Below are positions 1 through 5,641 of a DNA stretch of 8,318 nt, piece after piece. How positions within the stretch are numbered: position 1 is the first letter of the stretch; each line of letters begins with the position of its first letter. The position numbers were made by a program, and so were the translations under genes. The stretch lies in contig JAKAJW010000240.1 in the NCBI GenBank assembly GCA_021813645.1, positions 1 through 8,318 of the forward strand, in the 5' to 3' direction. Origin of the DNA: Pseudomonadota bacterium. GTDB lineage: Bacteria; Pseudomonadota; Alphaproteobacteria; Rhodobacterales; Rhodobacteraceae. The notes beneath the pieces are model-generated. The model was not told the origin of the DNA. It ran no database searches and was given only the letters and a program-made list of their open reading frames with translations.

Positions 1-303
1 CGCGGTCTGTGGCGCACGCTGGCCGCCGGCGCCGCCTTCACCTGGCTCAACCCGCATGTCTACCTCGACACCCTGGCCCTGATGGGCGCGGTCTCCACCG
101 GCTTTCACGGGCTGGAACGCAAGTTGGCATTCGCGCTCGGCGCCACCTCCGGCTCCTTCATCTTCTTCTTCGGGCTTGGCTACGGCGCCCGCCTGCTTGC
201 GCCGCTGCTGCGCCGGCCCACCGCCTGGCGCCTGCTCGACCTGATGATCGCCGTGATGATGTGGGCAATCGCCGCCAGGCTGGCGCTGCCGCTCCTGTTG
301 TGA
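1..303 (+). CDS. LysE/ArgO-family amino-acid exporter, C-terminal fragment
   Basis: Reading frame 1 is open from the window edge to TGA at 301-303, giving 100 residues; the N-terminal half lies outside. Near the start is the segment FTWLNPHVYLDT, the hallmark of the LysE/ArgO exporters of basic amino acids (ArgO of E. coli carries a nearly identical stretch). It is followed by a hydrophobic helix rich in Gly and Phe (about residues 45-60) and a final hydrophobic segment ending in LALPLLL, as expected for the last helices of this six-helix inner-membrane family. By family, the protein would export arginine, lysine or a similar amino acid by proton-driven transport; the substrate cannot be read from this fragment. 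The gene converges on the 3-hydroxybutyrate dehydrogenase gene, with 84 bp between the stops. Confidence 0.88.
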   Translation, partial: RGLWRTLAAGAAFTWLNPHVYLDTLALMGAVSTGFHGLERKLAFALGATSGSFIFFFGLGYGARLLAPLLRRPTAWRLLDLMIAVMMWAIAARLALPLLL

Positions 304-349
304 CTCCGATCGCGCACCACGGCCGCTCGCCGTCACCATCCGCGGCCTC

Positions 350-371
350 GCGGGCCCGCGCACAGGCCCGC
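350..371. terminator. GC-rich hairpin between convergent genes, possible terminator
   Basis: GCGGGCC at 350-356 and GGCCCGC at 365-371 form a perfect 7-bp stem with an 8-nt loop. It lies in the 84-bp gap between the exporter stop and the dehydrogenase stop, where both transcripts must end. No T-run follows on either strand, so it would be a weak or factor-assisted terminator. The 5' arm also forms the 10-bp palindrome GCGGGCCCGC, so other folds are possible. Confidence 0.3.
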
Positions 372-387
372 ACCGGACGCGGACGCG

Positions 388-1161
388 CTACATGGCCGTC
401 CAGCCGCCGTCGACGCTGATCGTCGTGCCGGTGATCTGATCCGCCGCGGCCGAGCAGAGGAAGACCACCGTGCCGCCGATCTGTTCGACCGTCGCGAACT
501 GCCGCGACGGCTGCCGCTCCAGCATCACCTCACGGATGACGGTCTCCCGATCCATGTCATGCACCTTCATCTGCTCTGGGATCTGCGCCTCGACCAGCGG
601 CGTCAGCACGTAGCCCGGGCAGATCGCGTTGCAGGTGATGCCCTGGCCAGCAGTCTCCAGCGCGACCGTCTTGGTCATGCCGACGATCCCGTGCTTGGCC
701 GAGACATAGGCCGATTTGAACGGCGAAGCGGTCAACCCATGAGCCGAGGCGATATTGACCACCCGCCCCCAACCGGCCTCGCGCATCATCGGCAAGGCGG
801 CGGCCGTGGTGTGAAAGGCCGAGGTCAGGTTGATCGCGATGATCGCATTCCACTTCTCGATGGGAAACTCATCGATCGGGGCGACATATTGGACGCCGGC
901 GTTGTTCACCAGGATGTCGCACTTCCCGGCCTTCTCGATCAGCGCGCGACAGTCCTCGCCCTTCGACATGTCCGCAGCGATGTAGCGGACCGCGACGCCG
1001 TGCTCCTTGGCCAGTGATTCGGCCAAAGCATGGTCTTCGGGCCGGTCGGTGAAGGAGTTGAGAATCACATTCGCTCCCGCCCGCGCGAGCTCTTGTGCGA
1101 CGCCAAGACCGATCCCCGAATTCGACCCGGTGACAACGGCGGTCTTTCCCGAAACTGTCAT
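388..1161 (-). CDS. bdhA: D-3-hydroxybutyrate dehydrogenase (short-chain dehydrogenase)
   Basis: This 257-residue cytoplasmic enzyme oxidises D-3-hydroxybutyrate to acetoacetate with NAD+, a step in using PHB or external hydroxybutyrate. The length is typical for the family. Visible motifs are the cofactor loop TGSNSGIG (11-18), NNAG (86-89), N111, and the catalytic S139, Y152 and K156. Residues Q91, H141, K149 and Q193 match, with a constant offset of three, the substrate-binding Gln94, His144, Lys152 and Gln196 known from Pseudomonas HBDH, and W254 sits in the usual C-terminal DGGW. This makes HBDH much more likely than a generic oxidoreductase. Y184 stands where I recall a tryptophan in Pseudomonas HBDH. 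The start ATG (1159-1161) has AGGAAAGG a short distance upstream. That leader is perfectly complementary over 13 nt to the candidate sRNA encoded about 125 bp upstream on the same strand. Confidence 0.93.
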   Translation of the reverse strand: MTVSGKTAVVTGSNSGIGLGVAQELARAGANVILNSFTDRPEDHALAESLAKEHGVAVRYIAADMSKGEDCRALIEKAGKCDILVNNAGVQYVAPIDEFPIEKWNAIIAINLTSAFHTTAAALPMMREAGWGRVVNIASAHGLTASPFKSAYVSAKHGIVGMTKTVALETAGQGITCNAICPGYVLTPLVEAQIPEQMKVHDMDRETVIREVMLERQPSRQFATVEQIGGTVVFLCSAAADQITGTTISVDGGWTAM

Positions 1162-1309
1162 GAAACCTGCCTTTCCTGCTGCAGCTGCGCGGCGAGGATA
1201 GGCGGCCTGCCCTGCCGCTTCCAGCGGCCGCGTTCCATCATGTCCAGACGACGCCGCAGAAAAAAACGCCCGCGCGAAGCGGGCGTTCAGTTATTGAGGC
1301 AGGTTTCAT
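1160..1309. repeat. 13-bp perfect inverted repeat linking bdhA start region and sRNA
   Basis: ATGAAACCTGCCT at 1160-1172 is the exact reverse complement of AGGCAGGTTTCAT at 1297-1309. The left copy, read on the minus strand, covers the dehydrogenase ribosome-binding region and the first two bases of its start codon. The right copy lies in the candidate sRNA, spanning the 3' arm of its first stem and part of the linker. Both are transcribed leftward, so the RNAs can pair with each other, or fold on themselves if one transcript contains both. Confidence 0.9.
1260..1287 (-). terminator. Strong intrinsic terminator of the candidate sRNA
   Basis: On the minus strand a 9-bp stem (1287-1279 with 1273-1265, arms AACGCCCGC and GCGGGCGTT) with a 5-nt loop is followed directly by a T-run (1266-1260). 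The last A-T pairs of the stem share the run. This is a textbook Rho-independent terminator acting leftward. It lies upstream of the dehydrogenase start, so it cannot be that gene's own terminator. On the plus strand no T-tract follows. Confidence 0.85.
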
Positions 1310-1336
1310 ACAGGCAAGAAACCTATCGAGCAGTGC
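1260..1336 (-). ncRNA. Candidate two-hairpin small RNA (~76 nt), possibly MmgR/suhB-like
   Basis: Read on the minus strand, TATAAG (1346-1341) can serve as a -10 box, placing the 5' end near 1334-1336. The transcript would hold a stem AGGTTTC (1324-1318) / GAAACCT (1307-1301) with a 10-nt loop, a single-stranded linker (1300-1288), and a GC-rich stem ending in seven Ts. No gene upstream on this strand needs a terminator here, and no convincing ORF lies inside. The layout is therefore that of a free small RNA rather than a gene end. Length, two hairpins and the AGGTTTC/GAAACCT stem recall the alphaproteobacterial alpha-r8 (MmgR/suhB) RNAs, which affect PHB storage in Sinorhizobium; this is from memory and not verified. 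The -35 region is weak (TTCCCT with 17-nt spacing). The alternative is an attenuated 5' leader of the dehydrogenase mRNA. Confidence 0.68.
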
Positions 1337-1340
1337 AATC

Positions 1341-1369
1341 CTTATACGCAGTCTTGATGCGCAAGGGAA
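1341..1369 (-). promoter_or_regulatory. Possible promoter of the candidate sRNA
   Basis: On the minus strand TATAAG (1346-1341) resembles a -10 hexamer. At 17-nt spacing the -35 position is TTCCCT (1369-1364), a poor match to the alphaproteobacterial CTTGAC-type box. TTGCGC (1364-1359) is closer in sequence but only 12 nt away. The -10 placement is supported mainly because it predicts a transcript of about 76 nt ending at the terminator. Confidence 0.35.
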
Positions 1370-1447
1370 GCTAGAAGTTTGAATTTCCACAAAAGCGACG
1401 CTAGGCCTAAGGTCAGCAATAGCGGCACAGAAAGGATCGTTGCGGAA

Positions 1448-3295
1448 ATGATATCGCGTTGTTTCCACCTCCTCCGCGCCTTCGCGCCCGCACTGCCCGC
1501 CCTCCTTCTCGCCCAGCCGGGCCTCGCCGAAACCGGCGCCGCCGCACCGAGCTACGGCATAGCTATGTATGGCGCGCCCGCCCTACCACAGAACTTTGTG
1601 TCACTTCCCTATGCCGATCCGGGGGCCCCGCAAGGCGGGACGCTGGTGATGGGCGAGACCGGCAGCTTCGATTCGCTCAACCCCTATATTCTGAAAGGCA
1701 ACGCCCCTTGGTGGGTGGGGCCGCTCACCGTCGAATCGCTGATGGGGCGCAGCTATGCCGAACCCTTCACGCTTTACGGCCTGCTGGCCGAATCAATCGC
1801 GACGCCGCCAGATCGGTCGTGGGTGGAGTTCACGCTCAATCCGCAGGCGCGATTCTCCGACGGCCATCCGGTGACGGTCGGCGACGTCGTCTGGTCCTTC
1901 GAGACGCTCGGCACCCAGGGCAACCCACGCTACATCAACGCCTGGAACCAGGTCGCCAAGGCCGAACAGACCGGTCCGCGGACTGTGCGTTTCACCTTCA
2001 AAGTGCCGGACCGGGAACTGCCGCTGATCCTGGCGCTTCGGCCGGTGCTGGAAAAGGCCCAGTGGCAGGGCAAGGACTTCGCCAACTCCGGAGACGTGGT
2101 GCCGATCGGCTCGGGGCCCTATGTGGTCGATAAGGTGAAGATGGGCCAGTCGATCACCTTCAAGAAGAACCCGGACTGGTGGGGCAAGGACTTGCCCTTC
2201 AATCGTGGCCAATGGAACTTCGCCGAGATCGATGACGAGTACTTCGCCGACTCCAACGTCGCCTTCCAGGCCTTCAAGGCCGGCGTCCTCAACGTCTACC
2301 GCGAAGGCAATCCGGCGAAATGGGCGAACCAATACGACTTTCCCGCCGTTCAGTCCGGCGCCGTGGTGAAATCCGAGGTGCCCAACCAGCGGCCCTCCGG
2401 CATGGCCGGCCTGGTGATGAACACCCGCCGGCCGATCTTCGCGGACTGGCGCGTGCGCCAGGCGATGATCGACGCCTTCAACTACGAGTTCATCAACCAG
2501 ACGCTGAACGGCGGCAGCCCGACACGCAGTACCTCCTACTACTCCAACTCCACCCTGGGGATGGAGGCCGGCCCGGCCAGCGGCCGAGTCCTGGCCGATC
2601 TCACCCCCTACAAGGCAAGCCTGCTGCCGGGCGCCATTGAAGGCTATGCCCTGCCGACCTCCGACGGCACCGAGGCGAACCGCGCCAATCTGCGTCATGC
2701 CATCCACCTGCTGGCCGAGGCCGGCTGGGCGGCCGATTCCCTGGGTGTGCTGCGCAACGCCCAGGGCACGCCCTTCGCCTTCGACATCCTCTTGCCCCAA
2801 GGCGGCACCCTGCCCGGCGTCACCGACCAAATGCTGGCGGTTTCGGAAATCTACAGTGCCGCGTTGAAGCGGCTCGGCATGCAGCCGCGGATCACCGTGG
2901 TCGATCCGGCGCAGTATTTCCGCCGCACCCAAAGCTACGACTTTGACATGACCCAGTATCAGGTCGCGCTTTCGCTCTCGCCCGGCAACGAGCAACATCT
3001 CTATTGGGGCGCGTCCGGCGTGACCGAGCCGGGTTCGCGTAATCTGATGGGTGCCGACCAGCCAGCGATCGACGGGCTGATCGGCACGATGGTGACGGCA
3101 ACCAGCCAAGAGGATTTCACCGCCGCCGCCAGGGCGCTTGACCGGGTGCTGATGGCTGGACGCTACGTCGTGCCGATCTGGTTCCAGAAGGTCTCCTATC
3201 TTGCCCATGCCCGGCAGTTGCAGTACCCAAGCAAGCTGCCAATCTACGGCGACTGGACCGGATTCCTGCCCAATGTCTGGTGGTGGAAGGACTGA
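1448..3295 (+). CDS. YejA-like oligopeptide/microcin C ABC transporter substrate-binding protein
   Basis: This 615-residue periplasmic protein of solute-binding family 5 would bind peptides for ABC import. The chosen ATG gives a clear signal peptide: basic start (MISRCFHLLR), hydrophobic core to about residue 22, and a likely cut after GLA at residue 27. AAAGGA lies about 11 nt upstream. A TTG at 1379 would add 23 polar residues before the signal and is less likely. The segment YGIAMYG, the phrase GSFDSLNPYI (72-81) and the family signature around residues 113-151 (LLAES through FSDGHPVTVGDVVWS) point to the YejA branch, and the length fits (E. coli YejA is about 600 residues). No yejB, yejE or yejF permease/ATPase genes are adjacent, so it is an orphan here and must use components encoded elsewhere. 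TTGAAT at 1379 is a possible -35 element, but no good -10 is seen. Confidence 0.88.
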   Translation: MISRCFHLLRAFAPALPALLLAQPGLAETGAAAPSYGIAMYGAPALPQNFVSLPYADPGAPQGGTLVMGETGSFDSLNPYILKGNAPWWVGPLTVESLMGRSYAEPFTLYGLLAESIATPPDRSWVEFTLNPQARFSDGHPVTVGDVVWSFETLGTQGNPRYINAWNQVAKAEQTGPRTVRFTFKVPDRELPLILALRPVLEKAQWQGKDFANSGDVVPIGSGPYVVDKVKMGQSITFKKNPDWWGKDLPFNRGQWNFAEIDDEYFADSNVAFQAFKAGVLNVYREGNPAKWANQYDFPAVQSGAVVKSEVPNQRPSGMAGLVMNTRRPIFADWRVRQAMIDAFNYEFINQTLNGGSPTRSTSYYSNSTLGMEAGPASGRVLADLTPYKASLLPGAIEGYALPTSDGTEANRANLRHAIHLLAEAGWAADSLGVLRNAQGTPFAFDILLPQGGTLPGVTDQMLAVSEIYSAALKRLGMQPRITVVDPAQYFRRTQSYDFDMTQYQVALSLSPGNEQHLYWGASGVTEPGSRNLMGADQPAIDGLIGTMVTATSQEDFTAAARALDRVLMAGRYVVPIWFQKVSYLAHARQLQYPSKLPIYGDWTGFLPNVWWWKD

Positions 3296-3301
3296 GAACC
3301 G

Positions 3302-3415
3302 ATGCGCAAGCTGCTGATTGCCACCCTGCTTCTCGGACTGGCCGGCTGCAACACCGTCGCAGGCGTCGGTCAGGACATCACCGGCGCCGCCCATGCGGTG
3401 CGCAACTCGCTCTGA
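3302..3415 (+). CDS. Entericidin A/B-like small lipoprotein
   Basis: A 37-codon gene begins with ATG 6 nt after the stop of the peptide-binding protein, with GGAAGGA at 3285-3291 as ribosome-binding site, so the two are probably co-transcribed and perhaps translationally coupled. The product starts MRKLLIATLLLGLAGC, a lipoprotein signal with lipobox LAGC at residues 13-16 and Cys16 as the lipidated residue. The following NTVAGVGQDI is the entericidin signature. Family knowledge: EcnA and EcnB of E. coli are tiny membrane lipoproteins described as an antidote/toxin pair linked to stress-induced lysis; alphaproteobacterial relatives are common and mostly of unknown role. Only one copy is present here, so a classic toxin/antidote pair is not supported. 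The gene ends 9 bp from the convergent regulator gene. Confidence 0.87.
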   Translation: MRKLLIATLLLGLAGCNTVAGVGQDITGAAHAVRNSL

Positions 3416-3424
3416 CCGGCCGCG

Positions 3425-4048
3425 TCACACCAGTGAGGTGACCCAAAGGATCAGCGCATCCTCCTCCGAGGTCGAGACTACATTGTGGCCCATGCTGGCG
3501 TCGTAATAGGCGCTGTCGCCCCGGCGCATGTCCTGCGGCTCGTAGAATTCGGTGTAGAGCCGCACCGACCCGGTCAGCACGTAGAGGAATTCCTCGCCAT
3601 CGTGCCGCACCCAGCCGTCGAATTCCTCGATCTTGCGCGCCCGGATCCGGGCGCGGTAGGGCAGCATCTGTTTCTTGGTCAGCGCAGCGGCCAACAACTC
3701 GTGCTCGTAAGTGACCGTTGCATGGCCCTGCCCCTCGCCGGACTTGGTGAAGGCGAGCCGCCCGTTCACCTGCGCCTTCGACGGCGGAGTGAAGAGCTGC
3801 GGGATGGAGATGGCCAACCCGAGAGCCAGCTTCTTGAGCGCGTCATAGGTCGGCGACATCTGTCCGTTTTCGATCTTCGACAGGGTCGAGCGCGCCAGGC
3901 CCGCCTGCACCGCCGCCTGCTCCAGGGTCCAGCCCTTGGCCTTGCGCAACTCGCGCACCCGGCTGCCGAGGTCGAGCGGCGCCGGCGCAACTTCGGCCCC
4001 ATTTTCGCGGGCGATGCGGATGATCGCGGTGGGATCGGGCTTGGTCAT
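3425..4048 (-). CDS. XRE-family transcriptional regulator with C-terminal cupin domain
   Basis: This 207-residue predicted DNA-binding repressor or activator has an N-terminal helix-turn-helix at about residues 28-84 (LGSRVRELRKAKGWTLEQAA, then AGLARSTLSKIENG). A cupin sensor domain fills about 130-205, with motifs HDGEEFLYVLTG (149-160) and GDSAYYDASMGHNV (178-190). H149, E153 and H188 are candidate ligand or metal contacts. I chose the ATG at 4046-4048 (MTKPDP); a TTG 14 codons upstream is possible, and neither has a strong ribosome-binding site. The HTH-cupin architecture is known from regulators such as PuuR that sense small metabolites. The gene is divergent from the acyl-CoA synthetase gene with 66 bp between, so it most likely regulates that operon and itself; the ligand is unknown. 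Confidence 0.9.
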   Translation of the reverse strand: MTKPDPTAIIRIARENGAEVAPAPLDLGSRVRELRKAKGWTLEQAAVQAGLARSTLSKIENGQMSPTYDALKKLALGLAISIPQLFTPPSKAQVNGRLAFTKSGEGQGHATVTYEHELLAAALTKKQMLPYRARIRARKIEEFDGWVRHDGEEFLYVLTGSVRLYTEFYEPQDMRRGDSAYYDASMGHNVVSTSEEDALILWVTSLV

Positions 4049-4065
4049 GCGCCGAGGGATACATG

Positions 4066-4080
4066 AGCCGGCCACCGGCT
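4066..4080. promoter_or_regulatory. 15-bp palindrome, candidate operator of the XRE-cupin regulator
   Basis: AGCCGG (4066-4071), CCA, CCGGCT (4075-4080) is a perfect inverted repeat with a 3-bp spacer in the 66-bp gap between the divergent regulator and acyl-CoA synthetase genes. The position fits a dimeric repressor site acting on both genes. A possible rightward promoter starts in its last base: TTGCAA (4080-4085), 15-bp spacer, TCTAGC (4101-4106). Initiation would then fall almost on the ATG at 4115. GC-rich DNA gives chance palindromes, so the assignment is tentative. Confidence 0.4.
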
Positions 4081-4114
4081 TGCAACACAACCGACGCGGG
4101 TCTAGCGGTATCGA

Positions 4115-5641
4115 ATGCTTGCCCTGTTTGACGCCGGTCCGCCTCCACCCTGCCCCGATCCGTTCAATCTGGCGGACTATGTGCTTTCCGCCGGCGCACT
4201 GACCCCTGAGAAGATCGCCCTGCAGATCCTGACGGCCACCGGGGCGGAACGGTGGAGCTACGCGCGCCTCACCGCCGCCGTGCGCGGCACCGCCACCGGA
4301 CTCCTGCGCCTCGGCCTTACGCCCGGCGACCGGGTCCTAATGCGGCTCGGCAACGGAGTCGACTTCCCGGTGCTTTTCCTCGGCGCCATCGCCGCAGGCC
4401 TGGTCCCGGTGCCAACCTCGGCGCAACTGACGGCGCCGGAGGTCACCACCCTCGCCGCCGCCGTGGCGCCGAAACTGATCGTCGCCGGCGACGGCATCGC
4501 GCTGCCACAGGCGCCCGACTGCCCGGTTCTCCCGGCAACCACGCTCGTCGCATGGCATAGGCTTCCGCCCAGCGAGATCGCCTTCGGCGACCCCGACCGA
4601 CCGGCCTATATCGTCTTCACCTCCGGCTCCTCGGGCACGCCCCGTGCCGTGCTGCACGCCCATCGCGCGGTCTGGGCCCGGCGGATGATGTGGCAGGGCT
4701 GGTATGGGCTGACCGCCACCGACCGGCTCTTGCATGCCGGCGCCTTCAACTGGACCTACACCCTCGGCACCGGCCTCATGGACCCCTGGGCGGCGGGCGC
4801 CACAGCGCTGATCCCGGCCGCTGGCGTCAGCCCGAGCCAACTGCCGCTCTTGCTGCGCCGGCACGATGCGACGCTTTTTGCCGCTGCGCCAGGCATCTAC
4901 CGACAGATGCTCAAGGGCGTCGGCCAGCTCGCCCTTCCGAAGCTGCGCCACGGTCTCTCGGCCGGCGAAAAGATGCCCGAGGTCACCCGGGCGCGCTGGC
5001 GGGCGGCGACCGGTATTCCGGTCCACGAGGCTCTCGGCATGTCGGAATGCTCCACCTTCGTCTCCGCAGCGCCGGACCGGCCCGCCCCCTCCGGCGCCAT
5101 CGGCTATCCACAGTTGGGCCGCAGGGTAGCGGTTCTCGGGAATGATGGCCTTCCCGTCATGCGCGGCGAGGCCGGCACGCTCGCGGTCTCCCGCCGCGAT
5201 CCGGGGCTGTTCCTCGGATATCTGGGAGCCGAGATGGAGACCGCGGCCCGCTTCCGCGGCGAATGGTTCCTGACCGGAGACACCGTCCGCATGGCCGAAG
5301 ACGGCGCCATCACCTATCTTGGCCGCGACGATGACATGATGAACGCCGGAGGCTACAGGGTGTCCCCGCTTGAGGTCGAAGCGGCGATCGCCGCGAATCC
5401 GCATGTGGAGGACTGCGCCGCAGTCGAACTGCGCGTGAAAGCCGACGCCAGCATCATCGGCTGCTTCTTCACCGGCACGGCATCACCGGCGGAACTCGCC
5501 GAATTTGCCGCCGGCCGCCTCGCGGACTACAAATGTCCCAGGCTCTACGAACGGCGCGACGCGCTGCCGCGCGGGGCGAATGGCAAACTCCTCCGGCAGA
5601 CGCTACGCGAGGACTATGAGGCGCGACATGATACGGCTTGA
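4115..5641 (+). CDS. Acyl-CoA synthetase (AMP-forming), aryl/benzoate-CoA-ligase-like
   Basis: This full-length 508-residue ANL-superfamily enzyme would activate a carboxylic acid to acyl-AMP and then acyl-CoA. Motifs in order: phosphate loop TSGSSGTPRAV (169-179), ALGMSECS (306-313), WFLTGD (384-389), hinge region YLGRDDDMMNAGGYRVSPLE (401-420), and A10 motif LPRGANGKLLR (484-494) with catalytic K491. The phosphate loop ends in PRAV where most members have PKG, an unusual substitution. The overall layout resembles the benzoate-CoA ligase and medium-chain branch, but the substrate cannot be read from sequence. There is no signal peptide, so it is cytoplasmic. The ATG lacks a clear ribosome-binding site; a leaderless mRNA is possible. 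The gene overlaps the next one by 14 nt, indicating an operon, and is divergent from an XRE-cupin gene that probably controls it. Confidence 0.88.
   Translation: MLALFDAGPPPPCPDPFNLADYVLSAGALTPEKIALQILTATGAERWSYARLTAAVRGTATGLLRLGLTPGDRVLMRLGNGVDFPVLFLGAIAAGLVPVPTSAQLTAPEVTTLAAAVAPKLIVAGDGIALPQAPDCPVLPATTLVAWHRLPPSEIAFGDPDRPAYIVFTSGSSGTPRAVLHAHRAVWARRMMWQGWYGLTATDRLLHAGAFNWTYTLGTGLMDPWAAGATALIPAAGVSPSQLPLLLRRHDATLFAAAPGIYRQMLKGVGQLALPKLRHGLSAGEKMPEVTRARWRAATGIPVHEALGMSECSTFVSAAPDRPAPSGAIGYPQLGRRVAVLGNDGLPVMRGEAGTLAVSRRDPGLFLGYLGAEMETAARFRGEWFLTGDTVRMAEDGAITYLGRDDDMMNAGGYRVSPLEVEAAIAANPHVEDCAAVELRVKADASIIGCFFTGTASPAELAEFAAGRLADYKCPRLYERRDALPRGANGKLLRQTLREDYEARHDTA

Noticed and set aside
1379..1447. 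TTG start adding 23 residues to the peptide-binding protein
   Set aside because: The ATG at 1448 begins a standard signal peptide; the extension is polar and would place the signal internally.
1238..1468. Minus-strand 76-codon open frame over the sRNA region
   Set aside because: It crosses the candidate promoter, both hairpins and the terminator T-run, has no recognisable motif or ribosome-binding site, and its 3' end lies beyond the terminator.
1793..3394. 533-codon minus-strand open frame opposite the peptide-binding protein gene
   Set aside because: It is a Gly/His/Arg-rich shadow of a well-supported gene, with no domain signature, as is common in GC-rich DNA.
3302..3415. Entericidin toxin/antidote pair
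   Set aside because: Only one small lipoprotein gene is present; no second ecn-like frame was found nearby.
4337..5404. 355-codon minus-strand open frame opposite the acyl-CoA synthetase gene
   Set aside because: All ANL motifs are on the plus strand; this frame is low-complexity antisense.
5616..5627. Upstream ATG for the FrnE-type protein
   Set aside because: The GAGG is only 3 nt from it, whereas the ATG at 5628 has GAGG at 6 nt and gives the usual N-terminus just before the first beta strand.
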